DNA of 32,039 bases, from contig JAUNXF010000008.1 of NCBI GenBank assembly GCA_030539935.1, positions 1 to 32,039 on the forward strand, written 5' to 3'. The notes beneath the pieces were generated by a model. It ran no database searches. It was not told the origin of the DNA and saw nothing but the letters and a program-made list of their open reading frames with translations. Numbering within the stretch: position 1 is the first letter of the stretch; the number at the start of each line of letters is the position of its first letter. Positions 25,224 through 32,039 of this stretch are shown here, piece by piece. A program made the translations under genes and the position numbers. Source of the DNA: Methanobrevibacter sp. (GTDB lineage: Archaea > Methanobacteriota > Methanobacteria > Methanobacteriales > Methanobacteriaceae).

Positions 25224-26141
25224 TTAAATGGTGTAAGCTCTTGTTTCCCCTGGAGCTATCTGTTCTATTTTGTCTGAATCAGTGACATCATGCAATGCCA
25301 TTTCCTCTGAAGCTATTGCAAAAATCTCATCGGTTTCAACCATTACACCAGGCCTAAGGCCAAGCTTGTCCTTAGCAATTCCAATGCCGTTAGGTGTTCC
25401 AACAAGTATTGAAAATGGGCCGTCCAAGTCGATAACCGCCTGATCCAATGCCTCTTCCAACTTATAGCCTTGGTCAAGTTTATCTGCCATATAGTGAACA
25501 ATGCACTCGGTATCATTGAATGATTCAAAGGTATGTCCCTTTCTCTCCAATGGATCCCTTATTTTCCAGTAATTGGTAATTTGACCATTATGCACTACAG
25601 TGATATCCGGTATGATGTAGCTTTGGTATGGGTGTGCATGATAACGGTCTACACCACTTTCTGTTGCAAAACGGGTATGTCCTATTCCATGTGTTCCCAT
25701 TATGCTCTTGACATCAAATCGCTCAGCGATGTCCTTTACCTTACCTGTGTCCTTTATCATTTCAAATGAATGTGATCCGTTGATGACACGGACATTCTTC
25801 AATTCATCTATTTCATTTATGCAAGGTTTTAAAAGGGAATACTCGTCCAATGCAATTTTACATTTATATACATCTGAGTCCCCTACAGACTCAATCAATT
25901 CTTCCTCAAAGATTGGACTTATCTGATTTAAAAGTGATTTTAAATTGTCTAATGCGCCTCTTCTTCTTTTTACTTCAATGTTTAATTGATAATAGTTTTC
26001 AGGAAAATCCAGACTGCCATAGATTGCATAACCTGCTGAATCCGGACCCCTATGCTGTAATGATTCAAGCATTGATGTCAATGCCTCTCCTACAGGGTGA
26101 GTTTTTTTATCCTTGTATATTACACCTGCTATTCCACACAT
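25224..26141 (-). CDS. Glutamate synthase amidotransferase subunit (class II)
   Basis: 305 residues. The N-terminus MCGIAGVIYKD exposes Cys2, the Ntn-type nucleophile that hydrolyses glutamine to glutamate and ammonia. LQHRGPDSAGYAIYG (about 29-43), GHTRFATESGVDRYHAHPYQ, VVHNGQITNYWKIRD and NDTECIVHYMADKL are the class II amidotransferase motifs. The protein is of the stand-alone archaeal GOGAT type, with no synthase domain fused and too short for amidophosphoribosyltransferase. GGAGGT precedes the ATG by six bases. It heads the four-gene glutamate synthase operon. Confidence 0.92.
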   Translation of the reverse strand: MCGIAGVIYKDKKTHPVGEALTSMLESLQHRGPDSAGYAIYGSLDFPENYYQLNIEVKRRRGALDNLKSLLNQISPIFEEELIESVGDSDVYKCKIALDEYSLLKPCINEIDELKNVRVINGSHSFEMIKDTGKVKDIAERFDVKSIMGTHGIGHTRFATESGVDRYHAHPYQSYIIPDITVVHNGQITNYWKIRDPLERKGHTFESFNDTECIVHYMADKLDQGYKLEEALDQAVIDLDGPFSILVGTPNGIGIAKDKLGLRPGVMVETDEIFAIASEEMALHDVTDSDKIEQIAPGETRAYTI

Positions 26142-26181
26142 TTTTCTACCTCCAAAATAAACGGTGAATACACGTATTTAC

Positions 26182-26402
26182 CATATGCCTAATAAATACA
26201 AATAATTCTAAAAATTACATATGCCCTAAAAAAAAATAATTCTAAAATACAATATGCCATAAAGCAATAATCCAAAATTCAGATTCATAATCATATGCCT
26301 AATCCTTAAAACAATGAACCCAAATGCAGATTCCGGATTAATGCCTAATAATTGAAATAATTCTAAAATTACATATGCCCTAAAAAAAAATAATTCTAAA
26401 AT
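26182..26402 (-). repeat. Repeat cluster upstream of the glutamate synthase operon
   Basis: The 328-base gap 26142-26469 holds no gene. A block of 48-49 bases occurs at 26200-26248 and again at 26355-26402, differing by one A: ATAATTCTAAAATTACATAT, then GCCCTAAAAAAAAA and TAATTCTAAAAT. The core (C)ATATGCC recurs six times, near 26182, 26218, 26252, 26292, 26338 (TTAATGCC) and 26372, at spacings of 32-48 bases. The array lies 40-260 bases upstream of the operon start, so it may hold regulator sites, or it may simply be simple-sequence expansion. Confidence 0.6.
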
Positions 26403-26448
26403 TAATTGGTGGCAAATTTAAGAGGAGACCTTAAACTTGACCACCAAT
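26382..26448 (-). terminator. Hairpin and U-tract after glnA
   Basis: ATTGGTGG (26405-26412) pairs with CCACCAAT (26441-26448) and, inside it, CAAATTTAAG (26413-26422) pairs with CTTAAACTTG (26430-26439) with one mismatch, leaving a 7-base loop and a one-base bulge at 26440. Read in the direction of glnA it begins 22 bases after the stop codon. An A9 run on the plus strand (26382-26390), that is U9 in the transcript, follows 15 bases later. It looks like a bacterial-style intrinsic terminator, or a leader structure of the glutamate synthase operon. Confidence 0.6.
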
Positions 26449-26469
26449 ACATTCAAAAAAGGAATGAAT

Positions 26470-27807
26470 TTATACGTCTAAATACTCATCTCTTTCATAA
26501 TCGAACACTTGTATCCTATAAGCATCCCATTCAGCTCTTTTGATGCTGTAGAACTGATTGAACACTTTTTCTCCAAGAGCATTCTTAACCACTTCGTCCT
26601 TTTCCAATGCATGATATGCTTCCCATAAGCTTGTTGGCAAGTTGCCAATGCCTTTTTGGACAATTTCATCTTGGGAATATGCGAAGAGGTTTTCTTCTGT
26701 TGGTTCGCCAGGGTCAATCTTATTGTCAAGACCATCCAAACCTGCTTCAAGCAATGCTGCAAATGCTAGGTATGGGTTACATGATGGGTCAGCGGATCTG
26801 CATTCAATTCTTGTACCTAATCCACGGGATGCAGGAATCCTTAACAAGGTGGACCTGTTTTTAAAACCATAAGCTATGTAGCATGGCGCTTCATAACCTG
26901 GAACTAAACGTTTATAGGAGTTGACAGTTGGTGACAGGATTGCTGATAAAGCCTGTGCATGTTTCAATAATCCTCCAATGAAGTATAATGCTTCTTGAGA
27001 TATTTGGTTTTCAGTGTTTGGGTCATAGAAGATGTTTTCCCCATCCTTAAATAGGCTTTGGTTACAGTGCATTCCACTACCGTTGATTCCCAAGAATGGT
27101 TTTGGCATGAATGTTGCTTTGAATCCTAAGTTATTGACCACTGCCTTTACAGCTTCCTTAAAGGTTATTACAGCATCAGCTGTTTTTAAAGCGTCTGCAT
27201 ATTTAAAGTCAACCTCATGTTGTCCAGCTGCCACTTCGTGGTGGCTTACCTCTACATCAAAACCTAATTGTTCCAAACCGAATACAATTTCCCTTCTGAT
27301 GTCGGTACCTTGGTCCAATGGCTCTACATCAAAGTATTCAGCTTCGTCTGCAGGGATGTAGTTTCCATTTTCATCTTCCTTAATGATGAAGAATTCTGGT
27401 TCTGGACCTATATTGAATTGGTAGCCTCTTTTTTCAGCTTTTTCCAATGCTCTTTTAAGAACTCCCCTTGGGTCTCCGTCATATGGTTTTCCTTCTGTAG
27501 TGTAAACATCACAAATGAATCTGCTGGTACCTTTTGATTCAGGTCTCCATGGAATTGTTGAGAATGTGTTGATATCTGGTTTTGCAAGTAAGTCACTGTC
27601 ATTGATTGAAGCCAATCCTGCAATTGAGGAACCGTCAAATAATAATCCGTCATTTACAATATCTTCAATATCATCAGCTTTTTTAAGAGGCACTGCCATG
27701 CTTTTTGGCAATCCATGTATGTCTGATATTTGCAATTTCAAGAATTTTACATCGTTTTCTTCGATTGTTCTAATAATCTGGTCTATTTTATTGTCTTTTT
27801 CTGACAT
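26470..27807 (-). CDS. glnA: Glutamine synthetase, type I
   Basis: 445 residues; makes glutamine from glutamate, ammonia and ATP. Motifs in order: [42 protein letters not shown]-type metal site ([10 protein letters not shown]), [54 protein letters not shown] and [20 protein letters not shown]. It is of the GSI-alpha length, with no insertion and no NLYDLP adenylylation site. Start at ATG 27807 (AGGATGTGAAATA upstream), not the in-frame codon at 27885. Upstream lie a TATA box and an NrpR-type operator, so repression under nitrogen excess is expected. The glutamate synthase operon follows, giving a GS/GOGAT pair. Confidence 0.97.
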   Translation of the reverse strand: MSEKDNKIDQIIRTIEENDVKFLKLQISDIHGLPKSMAVPLKKADDIEDIVNDGLLFDGSSIAGLASINDSDLLAKPDINTFSTIPWRPESKGTSRFICDVYTTEGKPYDGDPRGVLKRALEKAEKRGYQFNIGPEPEFFIIKEDENGNYIPADEAEYFDVEPLDQGTDIRREIVFGLEQLGFDVEVSHHEVAAGQHEVDFKYADALKTADAVITFKEAVKAVVNNLGFKATFMPKPFLGINGSGMHCNQSLFKDGENIFYDPNTENQISQEALYFIGGLLKHAQALSAILSPTVNSYKRLVPGYEAPCYIAYGFKNRSTLLRIPASRGLGTRIECRSADPSCNPYLAFAALLEAGLDGLDNKIDPGEPTEENLFAYSQDEIVQKGIGNLPTSLWEAYHALEKDEVVKNALGEKVFNQFYSIKRAEWDAYRIQVFDYERDEYLDV

Positions 27808-27912
27808 TATTTCACATCCTTTTTTGAGTTTAATTTTTGAGTTTTTTCCATTGCTTGAATGATATGGAAACTGGAAACCCCTCATGACTAAATGAATTAT
27901 AAATTCATAGTC

Positions 27913-27930
27913 GGAAGGAACCTTCCTTCC
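27913..27930. promoter_or_regulatory. NrpR-type operator of glnA
   Basis: GGAAGGAACCTTCCTTCC contains GGAA-N6-TTCC twice, in registers 27913-27926 and 27917-27930. GGAA-N6-TTCC is the established operator of the methanogen nitrogen repressor NrpR. It lies about 105 bases upstream of the ATG and 20-40 bases downstream of the TATA box, at the expected transcription start. Confidence 0.8.
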
Positions 27931-27950
27931 TACTATACTTTATACTTATT

Positions 27951-27966
27951 GATATATAAATTTTTT
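27951..27966 (-). promoter_or_regulatory. glnA promoter (TATA box with A-rich BRE)
   Basis: On the minus strand AAAAAA is followed by TTTATATATC, a good archaeal BRE/TATA pair. A start about 25 bases downstream would fall on the NrpR operator. The remainder of 27967-28259 is AT-rich; no gene or structure is seen there apart from the presumed promoter of the radical SAM gene. Confidence 0.65.
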
Positions 27967-28259
27967 GAATGAACTAAAAATGATAAACAGAATTTAAACC
28001 CATATTTTATTGATTTGCCACATATCATTACAAGGTTAAGAATAAAAATAACTCATATAGATTTAAAAGCCAATCTAATGAAATCTAAATAGATAAGAAT
28101 AAAAATAAGAAATGCAAATAAAAAATAATAAAATAGAGAAATATTTTTCAAATGCTCTCATAAATAATTAAATAGATTAGAACAAATATTAAATAGTAGA
28201 ATAAAAATTGGACATGAACAATAAAAACAATTAAAGAATTAAACTTAAAAAGTGAAATC

Positions 28260-29129
28260 ATGCATTACGTTAACGCAAAAAGTATTTTATCCCCAAATAA
28301 TGGTATGAACCTATACAGAGGATGCTCCCATGGCTGCATCTACTGCGACTCCAGAAGCAATGTCTACAATATGGATCATGCCTTTGAAGACATTGAAGTC
28401 AAGGCAAACGGGCCGGAACTCCTTAAGAAAGCACTGAAAAACAAGAAGGAAAAGGTCATGATTGGAACAGGATCCATGACAGACCCATATATTCCGCTTG
28501 AGAGGAAGATGCAGAATGTGAGGGAATCCCTGGAGATAATATATAAGTATGGGCATGGATTCACTTGCATCACCAAATCAAACTTGATACTTAGGGATCT
28601 GGACCTGCTCAAAAAGATAAATGAAAAGGCAAAAGTGGTTATTCAGATGACATTAACAACATACGATGAAGAGCTGTGTAAAATACTTGAACCTAATGTA
28701 TGCACTACAAGGGAAAGGGTTGAAGTCTTGAAAATACTGGATAAGCACAATATACCAACTGTCGTTTGGTTAAGCCCCATTCTCCCATTCATAAATGATA
28801 CAGAGGAAAACATTAATCGAATACTTGACTGCTGCATAGAATCAAATGTCAAGGGCATACTCTGCTTTGGAATGGGCATGACATTAAGGGAAGGAAACAG
28901 GGAATATTTCTATAAGAATCTGGACTATCATTTCCCCGGACTTAAGGAAAAGTACATTGAAATCTATGGAGACAGCTATGGCATTGCCAGTCCAAATCAC
29001 AAGGAATTAATGAAAATATTCTATAAAAGGACAAATGAGCACAATATCATGAACAATGTGGATGAAATATTCGAATATCTTCATGAGTTTCCAAGAAAGG
29101 ATAAGACTAAGCAAACCACCTTATTTTAA
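28260..29129 (+). CDS. Radical SAM protein, spore photolyase-like (SPL) family
   Basis: 289 residues. The radical SAM cluster C22-x3-C26-x2-C29 lies in LYRGCSHGCIYCDSRS, the form typical of the SPL/COG1533 group, followed by MIGTGSMTDPYIPLE and ITKSNLILRDLDLL. VIQMTLTTYDEELCKILEPN and WLSPILPFINDTEENI are the later barrel strands. True spore photoproduct lyase is longer and acts on spore DNA, so in an archaeon the substrate is unknown; DNA is possible. The final residues KQTTLF resemble a short PCNA-binding motif. GTGA lies six bases before the ATG. It is the only plus-strand gene in the right half and stands alone. Confidence 0.88.
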   Translation: MHYVNAKSILSPNNGMNLYRGCSHGCIYCDSRSNVYNMDHAFEDIEVKANGPELLKKALKNKKEKVMIGTGSMTDPYIPLERKMQNVRESLEIIYKYGHGFTCITKSNLILRDLDLLKKINEKAKVVIQMTLTTYDEELCKILEPNVCTTRERVEVLKILDKHNIPTVVWLSPILPFINDTEENINRILDCCIESNVKGILCFGMGMTLREGNREYFYKNLDYHFPGLKEKYIEIYGDSYGIASPNHKELMKIFYKRTNEHNIMNNVDEIFEYLHEFPRKDKTKQTTLF

Positions 29130-29249
29130 AAATAACTTAAAAATAAAAAAATAGCTAAAATAAATAAAAAAAACTTAAAAATAAAAAAATAGCCAAAGCA
29201 AATAAAAAAAGAATAATAAAAAAGAATTATTAAGGAAAGGCAAAGGCCT

Positions 29250-30971
29250 TTAATTAATAATTACATCCATAAATTCGAAATTTTCCCCATCAAACAATCC
29301 CTTATCAGATATCTTGATTGAAGGAATAACCAACAATGCCATAAATGCCATTGTCATGAATGGAGCTTCTATTTTACATCCCAATACCTCAACCATCTTA
29401 TGCAAAATGCCTAATTTTTTAGCTACATCATAGACATCCTCATTAGACATCAACCCTGCAATAGGAAGAGGCAATGAATCAGCGAAATCTTCACTGACAA
29501 CAGAGATTCCTCCCTTATCATCAATGACCTGATTTACTGCATCAGCCATCATTTGAGAATCATATCCGACAACAATTATATTGTGTGAGTCATGGGCAAC
29601 TGATGAAGCAATAGCCCCTTTCTTAAGTCCAAATCCTTTAATGAATGCGTTAGCAACAGTGTTTCCACCATAACGTTCCACTACAGCAATCTTTAAGACA
29701 TCCTGATAGATGTCCGGCTGCACTATGCCCTCTTTCACATATAGCTTTGCAGTTGTCTTTTTGGTTAGGAGATCGCCATCAAAACACTCTATCACATTGA
29801 CTTCACACTCATCCCCGTCATAATGTATGTCAAAATCGCTGGCAGTCTTTTTGCTTGCATTGACTGTATTCTTAGATTCAATTTCTGGAGCATCGAAGAG
29901 GACATTTTCTCCATCGAACACGCATTCCCCTCCGATATATGTTTCCAAGACATTCAAATCATAAATGCTGTCAACAATGACAAAATCTGCCTGTGCACCA
30001 GGGACAATGGCTCCACAATTAAGATTATAATGATATGCTGGATTGATTGTCACCATCTTTATGGCCTTAAGAAGGTCAATTCCCAAACTGACTGCCTTTT
30101 TAATTGACAAGTTTAAATGACCTTTGAGCAAATCGTTTGGATGCTTGTCATCACTAACTATGAAATCAAAAAGAGGGTAATAAACCTTTCTCTCAAATAT
30201 GTCTCTGAAAAGAAGTTCCATCGGTCCTGAAAAATCAATGGACTGAGCGCCTTCATCTATATCAAAAAGACCCTCCATATCCATGGCAGATGAGCCGTCA
30301 CGAACCATGATCTTCATACCCTTTAGCTTCTTTTCAAGAGCCTCCATCACATTGCTGCATTCATGGTCTGTACTGATGCCTCCAGCAAGGTATTTGTCCA
30401 GATCTTCACGAGTGACCAAAGGTGCATGACCATCTATTGGCTTTCCATATTCTCTTGCCAATGCCAATTTTCTATGAACCTCCTCATCCCCATTGATTAC
30501 ACCGGGGAAATTCATCATTTCCCCTAATGCCACAATCTCATCCTTTTTAAGCAAGTATTCTATATCTGATGAGTCCAAAACAGCCCCTGAAGTCTCAAAG
30601 GCAGTGGCAGGCACACAGGAAGGTGCAGTGAAATAAAAATTAAAAGGAACCTGCTCTGCATTTTCAATCATTGCTTCAATCCCTTCAATTCCTAAAACAT
30701 TAGCTATTTCATGAGGGTCGGTAACTACAGCGGTGGTACCATGACGGACTGCAATTCTAGCAAATTGTGCAGGTGATACCATACTGCTTTCAATATGTAT
30801 ATGGGAATCGATGAATCCCGGAATCATCAAACCCTTAAAATCAATTTTATCAAGTTCATGTTCATTAACTGTAATTGGGGTTACTTCCTTAAAAATACCA
30901 TTTTCTATTGTAATTCTAGCAGGATAAATAGTGTCTGATATTACATCCAACATATATGCTGTAAATGACAT
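29250..30971 (-). CDS. ade: Adenine deaminase
   Basis: 573 residues of the amidohydrolase superfamily; converts adenine to hypoxanthine plus ammonia for purine salvage. The metal site is [20 protein letters not shown] (51-70, H57 and H59), then [17 protein letters not shown] (81-97). [33 protein letters not shown] and [13 protein letters not shown] are the adenine deaminase motifs; the C-terminal domain has [14 protein letters not shown] and GLMSNEDV. Length is normal. GGAGGAATGAA is directly before the ATG. It precedes no evident partner; the shikimate kinase gene lies 71 bases upstream in the same direction. Confidence 0.96.
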   Translation of the reverse strand: MSFTAYMLDVISDTIYPARITIENGIFKEVTPITVNEHELDKIDFKGLMIPGFIDSHIHIESSMVSPAQFARIAVRHGTTAVVTDPHEIANVLGIEGIEAMIENAEQVPFNFYFTAPSCVPATAFETSGAVLDSSDIEYLLKKDEIVALGEMMNFPGVINGDEEVHRKLALAREYGKPIDGHAPLVTREDLDKYLAGGISTDHECSNVMEALEKKLKGMKIMVRDGSSAMDMEGLFDIDEGAQSIDFSGPMELLFRDIFERKVYYPLFDFIVSDDKHPNDLLKGHLNLSIKKAVSLGIDLLKAIKMVTINPAYHYNLNCGAIVPGAQADFVIVDSIYDLNVLETYIGGECVFDGENVLFDAPEIESKNTVNASKKTASDFDIHYDGDECEVNVIECFDGDLLTKKTTAKLYVKEGIVQPDIYQDVLKIAVVERYGGNTVANAFIKGFGLKKGAIASSVAHDSHNIIVVGYDSQMMADAVNQVIDDKGGISVVSEDFADSLPLPIAGLMSNEDVYDVAKKLGILHKMVEVLGCKIEAPFMTMAFMALLVIPSIKISDKGLFDGENFEFMDVIIN

Positions 30972-31041
30972 TTCATTCCTCCTCTATTGCATTTAAAGTA
31001 ATAATAAAAATCTGTGAGTAAAACTTTTGCTTAATCTGAGA

Positions 31042-31950
31042 TTAGATAAATCTTGTTCCTAAATTATCCACTTTTGTTTCAATGACTCTGCCCTCATAAG
31101 AATCCCAAGCATCCTTTACGCCATCAATGGAACTTTCATCCACAATTGCTACAAAGGCAGATCCTGTTCCGGACAAACCGGAAGCAAGTGCTCCTGATTG
31201 AAGGGCATCAAGTGCAATGCCATTGTCAAATCCTAATGCACTGCCATATAAAATCCCATTCAATGTCAAGGCTTCCAAATACTCCTTGTTCATTGCCTTC
31301 TCAAATGCCATTTTAGAGAATGGGGCAATCAACTTCATCCTCTCCACATCAGAAGATCCGCTTAGGGATTCCTCATTTGGCATGAAGACCAAAACATCAT
31401 ACTCAGGAATCTTTTCTCTAAGGAGAATCTCCCTGTTTGCATTGTCTGTTACTGTAACTCCTCCAAAGAACGATGCTGTAGCATCATCAAAAGCTCCGGT
31501 AATGGTAACTCCAGCAAGAAGGGATGCCTCAATTCCCATATTAATAATTTCCATATCAGTCAATGGCTCCAGGCAAAATTCACTTTCAACCAAAGCTGCA
31601 GTTGCCATTACAACAGCATTGGATAAGGCACTGCTTGAAGAAAGCCCTGAACCTAAAGGCAAATTTGATTTTGTCTTTACTTCAATTCCTTCCCCGTTTC
31701 CAAAATCCAAACTTGGAATGATATCATCAAAATCCTTTGCACTTCCTATGTTATAATGGTCTAAGACCTGTTCTACACATAAGTTCATTAAATGAGGATC
31801 CGCCCCCAAATCTGATGTGCAGTTAACGCCTATACTGGAAAACTTAGCTTCAGCCTCAATGGAAAGCCCAATGCCAAATGCAGAACCGAAACCGGTTGAA
31901 ATTGCATTGATAATTGTAGCCGAACCTGAAGATAATACTGTTTTACTCAA
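31042..31950 (-). CDS. Shikimate kinase, archaeal GHMP type
   Basis: About 302 residues of the GHMP kinase superfamily, unrelated to bacterial AroK; phosphorylates shikimate in the aromatic amino acid pathway. SGSATIINAISTGFGSAFGI near the start and the phosphate-binding motif LPLGSGLSSSSALSNAVV are diagnostic of the archaeal enzyme, as are LAGVTITGAFDDA and SGLSGTGSAFVAIVDE near the end. I take TTG 31950 (SKTVLSSGSATII) as start, with GGTGATTTAT upstream; the in-frame GTG at 31959 lies inside that binding site. With the chorismate mutase at 18562 it is the second aromatic-pathway gene in the window, but they are not linked. Confidence 0.92.
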   Translation of the reverse strand: MSKTVLSSGSATIINAISTGFGSAFGIGLSIEAEAKFSSIGVNCTSDLGADPHLMNLCVEQVLDHYNIGSAKDFDDIIPSLDFGNGEGIEVKTKSNLPLGSGLSSSSALSNAVVMATAALVESEFCLEPLTDMEIINMGIEASLLAGVTITGAFDDATASFFGGVTVTDNANREILLREKIPEYDVLVFMPNEESLSGSSDVERMKLIAPFSKMAFEKAMNKEYLEALTLNGILYGSALGFDNGIALDALQSGALASGLSGTGSAFVAIVDESSIDGVKDAWDSYEGRVIETKVDNLGTRFI

Positions 31951-32039
31951 ATAAATCACCTAATTATCTTAAATCTATATACTACTTTTTAAATCAAATG
32001 ATATATAGTTAATTGAAAAATCAAAAAGAAATAAAACAA

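Overview
The window looks like chromosome of a low-GC methanogenic archaeon of the order Methanobacteriales, most probably Methanobrevibacter or a close relative. This rests on an AT-rich sequence with GGAGG/GGTG ribosome binding sites, archaeal TATA boxes, ribosomal protein S17e, a class II tRNA-Leu without encoded CCA, the archaeal GHMP-type shikimate kinase, an archaeal split glutamate synthase with an FrhB-like (F420) subunit, an NrpR-type operator in front of glnA, and PMP-repeat 'adhesin-like' beta-helix proteins. The species assignment is inference.

Layout. Positions 1-13,600 are an accessory block: a duplicated small protein (1-67 and 3525-3818), a voltage-gated-type K+ channel, small membrane proteins, a flavin-reductase gene broken by an in-frame TGA at a conserved Trp, tRNA-Leu(CAA), three signal-less beta-helix proteins (one frameshifted), a NapH/CcoG-like membrane ferredoxin, a DUF447 flavoprotein, a decayed transposase fused to a 41-codon stump of cas1 next to an intact-looking cas2, and other gene debris. 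Scattered through this block is a roughly 37-bp sequence made of two dyads (GTTTAAT..ATTAAAC followed by GTTTTACGAAAC), in at least five good copies plus partial ones, several of which bracket single genes.

Positions 13,675-18,885 are housekeeping, all on the minus strand: chorismate mutase and rpS17e (overlapping), then lysC, dapA, dapB and asd, the aspartate-to-tetrahydrodipicolinate arm of lysine synthesis (asd also serves threonine/methionine).

Positions 19,265-27,807 are a nitrogen-assimilation region on the minus strand: glnA with a GGAA-N6-TTCC operator and a downstream hairpin plus U-tract, then a tight operon of glutamine amidotransferase subunit, GXGXG subunit, FrhB-like iron-sulfur subunit and FMN/glutamate-synthase subunit, followed by a large KaiC-like/ATP-grasp protein without the phosphohistidine domain of true PEP synthase. 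glnA makes glutamine; the GOGAT operon would convert glutamine plus 2-oxoglutarate to two glutamates, probably with electrons from F420H2 through the FrhB-like subunit.

Positions 28,260-31,950 hold a radical-SAM protein of the spore photolyase-like family (+ strand), adenine deaminase and archaeal shikimate kinase. The most unusual signals are the repeated dyad element and its bracketing of single genes, the circularly permuted domain order of the FrhB-like GOGAT subunit, the phosphohistidine-less PEP-synthase-like fusion, and the cas1/transposase scar.
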